This document shows, one piece after another, positions 51,049 to 56,144 of a DNA stretch of 56,144 nt. The notes beneath the pieces were generated by a model, which was not told the DNA's origin, ran no database searches, and saw only the letters and a list, made by a program, of their open reading frames with translations. Made by a program: the position numbers and the translations under genes. Each line of letters begins with the position of its first letter. The stretch's first letter is position 1. This DNA is from SIG588 sp045591985 (GTDB lineage Bacteria > Bacillota > Clostridia > Oscillospirales > Acutalibacteraceae), in contig JAZNTV010000022.1 of the NCBI GenBank assembly GCA_045591985.1, positions 1-56,144 on the forward strand, given 5' to 3'.

Positions 51049-52249
51049 GATCAAAATGACCACGCCGCTCGTCGAAATGGACGGCGACGAGATGACCCGT
51101 ATTCTCTGGAAAGAGATCAAAGAACAGCTGATTTGCCCGTTTGTGGATCTGAAGACGGAGTATTATGATCTGGGCCTGCCCTATCGCGACGAGACCGCCG
51201 ATCAAGTGACGGTGGATGCCGCGAATGCGATCAAGAAGTATGGTGTCGGCGTGAAATGCGCCACCATTACTCCGAATGCCCAGCGTGTGGAAGAGTATCA
51301 TCTGCACGAGATGTGGAAAAGCCCCAACGGTACCATCCGTGCGATGCTCGACGGCACCGTGTTCCGTGCGCCCGTGTTGGTGGACGGTGTGAACCCCAAC
51401 GTGAAGACGTGGAAAGCCCCCATCACCCTCGCCCGTCACGCCTATGGCGACGTGTATAAAAACAGCGAGATGCGGGTGGACGGCCCCGCGTTGGCGGAGA
51501 TCTGCGTGACCTATCCCGACGGCCGTGTGGAGCGCCGCCCGATCCACGAGTTCAAAGGTGCGGGCGTGATTCAGGGCGTACACAACACCGATGATTCGAT
51601 CCGTTCCTTTGCGCGTGCCTGCTTTACGTATGCGTTGTCGCTTGGACAGGACATCTGGTTCTCCACTAAAGACACCATTTCGAAGGTGTATGATCACCGC
51701 TTTAAGGATATTTTTGCCGAAGTGTACGAAACCGAGTATAAAGAAAAGTTCGAAGCGGCAGGCATCGAATATTTCTACACGCTGATCGACGATGCAGTCG
51801 CCCGCGTGATCCGTTCGGAAGGCGGCTTCATCTGGGCGTGCAAGAACTACGACGGTGACGTGATGAGCGATATGGTCGCGACGGCGTTCGGTTCGCTCGC
51901 GATGATGACCAGCGTGCTTGTTTCGCCCGACGGCAAGTATGAATACGAAGCGGCACACGGCACCGTGACCCGCCACTACTATCGCCATCTGAAGGGCGAA
52001 GAGACCTCTACGAACCCGGTTGCTACCATTTTTGCGTGGTCGGGTGCGTTGCGCAAGCGCGGCGAAATGGACGGCCTTGCCGATCTGTGTGCGTTTGCGG
52101 ATAAACTCGAAGCGGCGACGGTCGGCACCATCGAGAGCGGCGTGATGACCAAAGACCTCATCGGCCTGTCTACGCTCGAAAACAAACAGGGCGTGAACAC
52201 CATGACGTTCCTCGCGGCGATCGCGACCCGTCTCGGCGAAATGATGTAA
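51041..52249 (+). CDS. icd: NADP-dependent isocitrate dehydrogenase
   Basis: A 402-residue enzyme of the eukaryote-like IDH type that oxidises isocitrate to 2-oxoglutarate with NADPH formation. The start reads TPLVEMDGDEMTRILWKEIK. The substrate-loop motif KSPNGTIRAMLDGTVFRAPV and the metal-binding NYDGDVMSDMVATAFGSLAM are typical, as is YEAAHGTVTRHY near the cofactor site. It begins inside the aspS end (eight-base overlap) and its stop overlaps the next start (TAATG), so translation of all three is coupled. It probably feeds glutamate synthesis. Confidence 0.95.
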   Translation: MDKIKMTTPLVEMDGDEMTRILWKEIKEQLICPFVDLKTEYYDLGLPYRDETADQVTVDAANAIKKYGVGVKCATITPNAQRVEEYHLHEMWKSPNGTIRAMLDGTVFRAPVLVDGVNPNVKTWKAPITLARHAYGDVYKNSEMRVDGPALAEICVTYPDGRVERRPIHEFKGAGVIQGVHNTDDSIRSFARACFTYALSLGQDIWFSTKDTISKVYDHRFKDIFAEVYETEYKEKFEAAGIEYFYTLIDDAVARVIRSEGGFIWACKNYDGDVMSDMVATAFGSLAMMTSVLVSPDGKYEYEAAHGTVTRHYYRHLKGEETSTNPVATIFAWSGALRKRGEMDGLADLCAFADKLEAATVGTIESGVMTKDLIGLSTLENKQGVNTMTFLAAIATRLGEMM

Positions 52250-53052
52250 TGTACGAAGAGATCAAAGCCTTTCTCCCGCCCGACCGCGAAGGGCCGCTGG
52301 TGGTGGAGATGAGCGGTATTTCCTATTGCGACGGCAGTTATCTCATTGCACGGAATCGGCAAAGCCGCACCTGTGTGATGGAATACGTGGTCAAAGGCCG
52401 CGGTACCGTCGTGGTGGAGGGGCAATCCTATACGGCGTCGGCGGGTGATGTGTACATTGTCCCGCCCGAAACCGAGCATACCTACTATTCTTCGGCGGAC
52501 GACCCGTGGATCGAGATCTTTTTCAACATCCGCGGCACGTTACCGAAGGTGTTGCTCAAAACCTACGGCCTCTCGGGTCGGGTGGTGTTTCCCGCGCGGG
52601 AGTTGATGCCGCTGTTTTTGCAGTTTTACCGTATCGCGCAAAGCGGACAGCTGCACGACGAGGTGATCGCCCCCTGCACACTGAAACTGCATGAGATCAT
52701 CGGGCGGCTCGGCATGCTGACGACCGATACCGCCGCTTCGGGCGAGGCATACTGTCTGAAAAACTATTTGGACAGCCGTCTGGACGGCAACGTCACGACC
52801 GAAGAATTGGCGGCGGCGATCCACCGCTCGAAGGATTACGTGACGAAACTGTTTCGGCGGGAATTCGGCGAAACGCCGCACGCATATCTGCTTCGCCGCA
52901 AGATGGAGATGGCGCAGGGGTTGCTCACGGATACCCACCTCTTGGTCGCGCAGGTCGCGGCGGCGGTCGGATACGACGATCCGCACTATTTCTCCAATAC
53001 CTTCCGAAAACACACGGGGGTCTCCCCCGCACGGTTTCGAAAAGGCATATAA
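52249..53052 (+). CDS. AraC-family transcriptional regulator coupled to icd
   Basis: A 267-residue regulator. An N-terminal cupin sensor (about 1-150: VKGRGTVVVEGQSYTASAGD, VYIVPPETEHTYY) precedes the AraC helix-turn-helix pair (about 168-266: VTTEELAAAIHRSKDYVTKL, VAQVAAAVGYDDPHYFSNTF, GVSPARFRKG). It starts within the icd stop (TAATG). Unlike the other three AraC genes here it is not divergent from a hydrolase gene; a remote target or metabolic control is likely. A terminator follows. Confidence 0.92.
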   Translation: MYEEIKAFLPPDREGPLVVEMSGISYCDGSYLIARNRQSRTCVMEYVVKGRGTVVVEGQSYTASAGDVYIVPPETEHTYYSSADDPWIEIFFNIRGTLPKVLLKTYGLSGRVVFPARELMPLFLQFYRIAQSGQLHDEVIAPCTLKLHEIIGRLGMLTTDTAASGEAYCLKNYLDSRLDGNVTTEELAAAIHRSKDYVTKLFRREFGETPHAYLLRRKMEMAQGLLTDTHLLVAQVAAAVGYDDPHYFSNTFRKHTGVSPARFRKGI

Positions 53053-53063
53053 CAAGGTATAGT

Positions 53064-53099
53064 ATAAAACCGACCTCACAAACGTGAGGTCGGTTTTAT
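53064..53099 (+). terminator. Terminator of the hisS-aspS-icd-araC run
   Basis: TAAAACCGACCTCAC-AAAC-GTGAGGTCGGTTTTA. The same stem sequence is used again at 53888-53925. No gene is seen from here to 53198. Confidence 0.88.
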
Positions 53100-53198
53100 A
53101 CATTCGACGGATTCGCGGCGGGCAACGAAGGGTACGGTCAGCGACCGTTTCGCCGGTCGGGGCGGCAGTTTCTGCCGACGGGGATTCGCGTCCGAAGA

Positions 53199-53525
53199 TT
53201 ATGCAAAGCATACTTTGCAGAGTTCGTAACCTTGTGACAGCAAGCGTTCATACGATCCCGAGTGGAATTGTTTGTTCTCTGCGCCGATACGCTTGGCGTG
53301 GCGGCAATCGGGGTGGTGAATCTTTTTGGTGCGTATGTTAAGGATATATGCGTAGTTTCGCTGCGGTTGTGTTGTGGTTTGAACAGAGACGGGAGATGTC
53401 TCGGCTGTGTCACTTTGGCCTGTCGGAACGGCGGTGAGCGGTTGAAAGGATAGGCCGACAACAAAAGAGAAGACGACGACAACGGCAATGGACCACCACG
53501 GTACGGTGATTTTAGCATTTCTCAA
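53199..53525 (-). CDS. Membrane-anchored protein with C-terminal putative zinc motif
   Basis: A 108-residue protein: one membrane helix near the N-terminus (about 10-30, WWSIAVVVVFSFVVG), a Thr/Ser/Gln linker (35-56) and a C-terminal module YILNIRTKKIHHPDCRHAKR ending GYELCKVCFA. His70/71, Cys74, Cys103 and Cys106 form an Ada-like metal site seen at the ends of many secreted Firmicutes nucleases and competence-like proteins. Here no nuclease is attached. The start is a TTG at 53525 with GGAGGA six bases upstream. Function unknown. Confidence 0.78.
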   Translation of the reverse strand: MRNAKITVPWWSIAVVVVFSFVVGLSFQPLTAVPTGQSDTAETSPVSVQTTTQPQRNYAYILNIRTKKIHHPDCRHAKRIGAENKQFHSGSYERLLSQGYELCKVCFA

Positions 53526-53570
53526 AGCGATTCCTCCAATCGACACTCACAAGATGTCATATTGTTTTGC

Positions 53571-53599
53571 ATTATAGCATACAATCTCCTTGTTGACAA
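53571..53599 (-). promoter_or_regulatory. Promoter of the zinc-motif protein gene
   Basis: On the reverse strand TTGTCA (53594-53599), 17 bases, TATAAT (53571-53576). The -35 region overlaps the inverted repeat CTTGT-TG-ACAAG (53589-53600), which also faces the divergent XRE gene and could be its operator. Confidence 0.6.
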
Positions 53600-53626
53600 G
53601 CACTAAATGTCGATATGGGGGATCGT

Positions 53627-53872
53627 ATGTTTATTAATAAAACGAACGATGGGCGTAATAACCTGTGCGGGAGAAACGTAGCACGGCGGCGTGTTGCGAT
53701 GAAGTTATCACAGCGTGCGTTGGCAGACCGCTTACAACTGGTGGGGCTGGATATTGATAAAAATGCCATACAGCGTATCGAATGCGGTAAGAGGTTCGTG
53801 ACGGATATTGAGATCGTGGCGCTGGCACGGGTGTTTGACGTTACACCCAACGAATTACTGGCGGAAGAATAA
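53627..53872 (+). CDS. XRE-family helix-turn-helix regulator
   Basis: An 81-residue protein that is little more than a lambda-repressor-type HTH: NVARRRVAMKLSQRALADRL, then DKNAIQRIECGKRFVTDIEI and VALARVFDVTPNELLAE. The start at 53627 (after GGGGGAT) is preferred over an in-frame ATG at 53615. Probably an autoregulating DNA-binding protein. It is divergent from the zinc-motif protein gene. Confidence 0.87.
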   Translation: MFINKTNDGRNNLCGRNVARRRVAMKLSQRALADRLQLVGLDIDKNAIQRIECGKRFVTDIEIVALARVFDVTPNELLAEE

Positions 53873-53887
53873 TACAATACGGTATAT

Positions 53888-53925
53888 AAAAAGACCGACC
53901 TCACAAACGTGAGGTCGGTTTTTTG
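53888..53925. terminator. Bidirectional terminator
   Basis: AAAAAGACCGACCTCAC-AAAC-GTGAGGTCGGTTTTTT between the convergent XRE and ribbon-helix-helix genes. Confidence 0.88.
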
Positions 53926-53940
53926 TGTTGATAGGGGGTG

Positions 53941-54135
53941 TTAGGCGTCGTTTTTGTTTTCAATCGGCAATTCGATTGCCCCGTGTGTTTCTTCAAATTC
54001 GCGAATGCATTGACGCAAAAGGTAGAGAATTTGACCATTTGCCGAGCGTCCTTCGTATTTGGCGATGTAATGCAATTTGCCGTGCAACGCGGGGTCGATC
54101 TCGATTCCCAAATGTTTGTTATTTTTGTTTCTCAT
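53941..54135 (-). CDS. Arc-like ribbon-helix-helix protein
   Basis: A 64-residue protein: KHLGIEIDPALHGKLHYIAK, then YEGRSANGQILYLLRQCIRE, the pattern of Arc/CopG ribbon-helix-helix dimers (beta strand, then two helices). A weak GGTGG precedes the ATG. Such proteins often repress their own promoters or act as antitoxins; no toxin gene is adjacent. Half-site repeats lie directly upstream (54151-54176). Confidence 0.72.
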   Translation of the reverse strand: MRNKNNKHLGIEIDPALHGKLHYIAKYEGRSANGQILYLLRQCIREFEETHGAIELPIENKNDA

Positions 54136-54150
54136 AAAAAACCACCAAAA

Positions 54151-54176
54151 ATCTTAATTTAAGTATATTTTAAGAT
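54151..54176. promoter_or_regulatory. CTTAA/TTAAG operator-like repeats between the RHH and SLOG genes
   Basis: CTTAATTTAAG (54153-54163) is an 11-base palindrome, and a further TTAAG lies at 54170-54174; ATCTTAA/TTAAGAT also mirror each other (54151-54157, 54170-54176). A TATAAT follows at 54187-54192 for the SLOG gene. Confidence 0.5.
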
Positions 54177-54240
54177 AATTTTATGGTATAATGTGCAAAG
54201 TATACTGAATATAAGTAGACGAAATATGGGAGGTTTCGGT

Positions 54241-54681
54241 ATGCGTTGTACGTTTTTCGGGCACAGAGATACACCGCGAAGCATAGCGGGTGTTTTGTGG
54301 GTGGTGCTCATGCGGTTGATTACAGAAAACGGCGCAGAAGATTTTTACGTGGGAAACCAAGGCGGTTTTGATACCATGGTGCGCCGTGTATTAAAGGAAC
54401 TGTGTGAAACCTATCCGCACATACGCTGTACGGTTGTACTGGCGTATATGCCGCAAAAGGAAGAGGATGTACCGTCGGATATGCCGTCTGTATACCCGGA
54501 AGAGGTGACGAAATATCCGCGACGATTTGCCATCTTGGCGCGTAATCAATGGATGCTGAAGCGGGCGGATTATGTAGTGACCTATACGGAATGCGACGGT
54601 GGTGCGGCAAAGATGGAAAAGGTTGCGCGAAGAGAAGGGAAAACGGTGATCAATTTAGCGAGCGACGATTTGTTTTGGTGA
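54241..54681 (+). CDS. SLOG-family (DUF1273/YpsA-like) protein
   Basis: A 146-residue Rossmann-like protein: MRCTFFGHRDTPRSIAG at the start, FYVGNQGGFDTMVRRVLKEL as the ligand-binding G-x-x-G-F-D stretch, then FAILARNQWMLKRADYVVTY and GGAAKMEKVARREGKTVINL. The SLOG superfamily includes nucleotide-derived ligand sensors and enzymes; small forms are common in Firmicutes, some linked to division or to defence. The start at 54241 has GGGAGG seven bases upstream. Divergent from the RHH gene. Confidence 0.78.
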   Translation: MRCTFFGHRDTPRSIAGVLWVVLMRLITENGAEDFYVGNQGGFDTMVRRVLKELCETYPHIRCTVVLAYMPQKEEDVPSDMPSVYPEEVTKYPRRFAILARNQWMLKRADYVVTYTECDGGAAKMEKVARREGKTVINLASDDLFW

Positions 54682-54699
54682 TAATAAAGCAGAAAAACC

Positions 54700-54727
54700 C
54701 GCCCTCACGGGAACTCCCGTGAGGGCG
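54700..54727 (-). terminator. Terminator of the lipoprotein gene
   Basis: CGCCCTCACGGGA-AC-TCCCGTGAGGGCG with GGGTTTTT on the reverse-strand 3' side, so it fits the reverse-strand gene ending at 54800 better than the SLOG gene. Confidence 0.75.
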
Positions 54728-54763
54728 ATTCATTGTGTGATGGGTGAAATTTACGGCGTGCGT

Positions 54764-54791
54764 CGTAGGGACCGGCGTCCTCGACGGTCCG
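54764..54791 (+). repeat. REP-like palindromic element, variant B copy 2
   Basis: Identical over all 28 bases to the reverse complement of 18727-18754. It sits just after the stop of the lipoprotein gene, between it and its terminator. Confidence 0.75.
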
Positions 54792-54799
54792 TCTCGTAG

Positions 54800-55963
54800 C
54801 TACCACGCAATATCGGCGTATACGAAGCATTCGATGGCGGTGCGGTCACGGCGCACAAACAGGATGTTGCCGTCCTCGTCAATGAACGTATGGGTGTTCA
54901 TATCCACCGGCATCGCGTGTTCCGCAAAGCGGTTGTCCGCTTCGTCGTAGCGGAACAGCGACGTGCCGTTGCACAGCAGATAGCCGAAGTTGTCCCCGCA
55001 CCCGTTGGTGCGGTGATCAAAAATGTGCGTGACGTCGTCGTTGAAGGCGCGCAGCAGGCGCAACCCGTCCTTCGTACGTTGAAGCACGACGTATTTTGCA
55101 CCGTAGAGCGAACGCAGGGTGATGAAATCGCCGCCGACCGTGATCTGCGGGAATTCCATCCGCCCGCCGAGCGTTTCCTGCAAAAAGATGAGGTCGTAAC
55201 GGTCGAGCGGGTCGCCCTGCAGGGTGTAGGTCTCTACGGCGGCGTTGTTCCTGAGTAGATACACGGTATCGTCCGCGATGCCGATGTGGTTGCGGTCGAT
55301 CGTTTGCCCTTTGAACAATACCGTCCGCTCGCCCGTCGCGACGTTGAAGCAGTCAATATGCGTGGTATAAGACGCGGGCGTGCGCGTGCTTTCGGGGTCG
55401 TCCCGCCACAGCCGCCACACGAGATTGCCTTCGGCGTACAGAATATGCATATCCACCCCGTGCGGCAGTTGATCCACCGTTTGTACCGTCTGTTTTTCAA
55501 AATCCACCCGCACGAGGGTCAGCGCACTGTCGGTCATGGGGATATACGCGGTGTAAAAATATCGCCCGTCGGTCGAGAAACGGTCGCCGCCGCTGCCGTA
55601 ACGGAGTGCGGGTGCTTCCCCGAGCGTGGTGCGCGTTTCGGTAGCAGGGTCGTAGAGGGAATACACCTTCGTGCCGTCCGTTCCGTCTTCCAGCAGAACT
55701 TTGCCGCCGTGATACGCCACCACGTTTTCCTGAATAGAGGAGCGTTCGAGCGTAAACCGAGCGGTAACGTCTTCGGAGCGAAGCGGCGCACCGCTTACCC
55801 ATTGCGGTGCGGCAGGCGGGTCGTTCGTCGGCACGGTGGTGGTAGTCGTGGTGGTTGCGGTCGTGCCGTCGGCGGGAGGAGGTGCGTCGTGACAGCCGCC
55901 AAGGCACAGGGAGAAGAGCAACAAGAGAAGAAGGATACAAGCGAACGTGTTACGTGCGGTCAT
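54800..55963 (-). CDS. Lipoprotein with beta-propeller-like body, unknown function
   Basis: A 387-residue protein. The signal peptide MTARNTFACILLLLLLFSLC plus LGGC gives lipidated Cys24. A Pro/Thr-rich linker with a run of seven Thr follows (about 33-45). The rest is beta-rich, with repeats of the type GKVLLEDGTDGTKVYSLYDP, YFYTAYIPMTDSALTLVRVD and VYLLRNNAAVETYTL, as in DUF5050-like or WD-type propellers. GGAGG lies about nine bases upstream of the start. Probably surface-exposed; binding partner unknown. Confidence 0.75.
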   Translation of the reverse strand: MTARNTFACILLLLLLFSLCLGGCHDAPPPADGTTATTTTTTTVPTNDPPAAPQWVSGAPLRSEDVTARFTLERSSIQENVVAYHGGKVLLEDGTDGTKVYSLYDPATETRTTLGEAPALRYGSGGDRFSTDGRYFYTAYIPMTDSALTLVRVDFEKQTVQTVDQLPHGVDMHILYAEGNLVWRLWRDDPESTRTPASYTTHIDCFNVATGERTVLFKGQTIDRNHIGIADDTVYLLRNNAAVETYTLQGDPLDRYDLIFLQETLGGRMEFPQITVGGDFITLRSLYGAKYVVLQRTKDGLRLLRAFNDDVTHIFDHRTNGCGDNFGYLLCNGTSLFRYDEADNRFAEHAMPVDMNTHTFIDEDGNILFVRRDRTAIECFVYADIAW

Positions 55964-55998
55964 ACGGCACGCCTCCTTTCGTGGTGTTTTGCAATTAC

Positions 55999-56027
55999 AG
56001 CATACAAAAATGGGGTAGGCTTGTCAA
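55999..56027 (-). promoter_or_regulatory. Promoter of the lipoprotein gene
   Basis: On the reverse strand TTGACA (56022-56027), 17 bases, TATGCT (55999-56004), about 35 bases before the start. Confidence 0.7.
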
Positions 56028-56094
56028 TACGCGGGCGGGAAGATTGGCGTATCGCACAAAGCGTGCGGCGGAATTTTGGGGGAGTACACAAAGC

Positions 56095-56144
56095 GTATAT
56101 AATAAGGTATATAATAAAACCACCCTCACCCGGGCCCCCCCGGG
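56095..56144. other. A+T-rich run ending in a GC-only palindrome (possible contig end)
   Basis: Two TATAATA runs are followed by AAAACCACCCTCAC, resembling the first arm of terminators used elsewhere here. The last 16 bases are CCCGGGCCCCCCCGGG, unlike anything else in the window. This may be a cut terminator or an assembly artefact at a contig end. Confidence 0.4.

Noticed and set aside
53064..53925. CRISPR-like or transposon repeat formed by the two identical terminator stems
   Set aside because: Each is a normal hairpin with T runs at a gene end; only two copies, no spacers, no associated genes.

Overview
This window looks like a chromosome-origin segment of a Gram-positive Clostridia-type bacterium. 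An assignment near Oscillospirales is inferred from gene order and protein flavour, not proven. It starts inside rpmH and carries the classic rpmH / dnaA - dnaN - S4 protein - recF - RemB-like - gyrB - gyrA order. A cluster of DnaA-box-like 9-mers (TTTTCCACN) between dnaA and dnaN marks the probable oriC. Start sites have strong AGGAGG-type ribosome sites. Many promoters are near-consensus sigma-A type with 17-bp spacers.

Region by region. 1-13.1 kb: replication and topology genes. Four genes for YcxB-like membrane proteins and one SGNH hydrolase sit, tightly coupled, between gyrB and gyrA. 13.1-38.9 kb: an accessory-rich stretch. Three AraC-family regulators are each divergent from a carbohydrate-active enzyme (GH5-like, DUF4434-like, GH172/DUF2961). 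It also holds a TPP-riboswitch-controlled thiT with trmN6, a tRNA-Arg(ACG) with tRNA-derived repeats downstream, a GyrI-like protein, a cytidine-deaminase homologue lacking its catalytic Glu, a two-domain beta-helix protein, a NahK-like sugar kinase, maf, an esterase, DUF4321, a U32 peptidase, zapA, and a Gld-type ABC operon (ATPase, permease, GldG-like, DUF4340). 39-47.8 kb: an oligopeptide-type lipoprotein with a family-4 uracil-DNA glycosylase, an orphan pduL, then the shape operon mreBCD-mrdA, followed by an orphan minD and an mgsA homologue. 47.8-53 kb: hisS, aspS, icd and an AraC gene in a head-to-tail run. 53-56.1 kb: small regulators (XRE, ribbon-helix-helix), a SLOG-fold protein, a membrane-anchored putative zinc protein and a lipoprotein. 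The window ends in a GC-only palindrome that looks like a contig end.

The genes suggest a plant- or host-glycan user. The GH enzymes show no signal peptides, so they probably act on imported oligosaccharides inside the cell, under local AraC control.

Most interesting points: an MgsA homologue with all three catalytic residues replaced, next to a MinD that lacks its membrane-targeting tail and has no MinC/MinE; the YcxB-like island between the gyrase genes; an intergenic element in two clear copies (plus one tentative copy) flanking the GH5/AraC cassette; a REP-like family whose copies show compensatory stem changes; and several palindromic operator candidates placed exactly on promoter elements. 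No CRISPR array, rRNA, transposase or prophage gene was seen.
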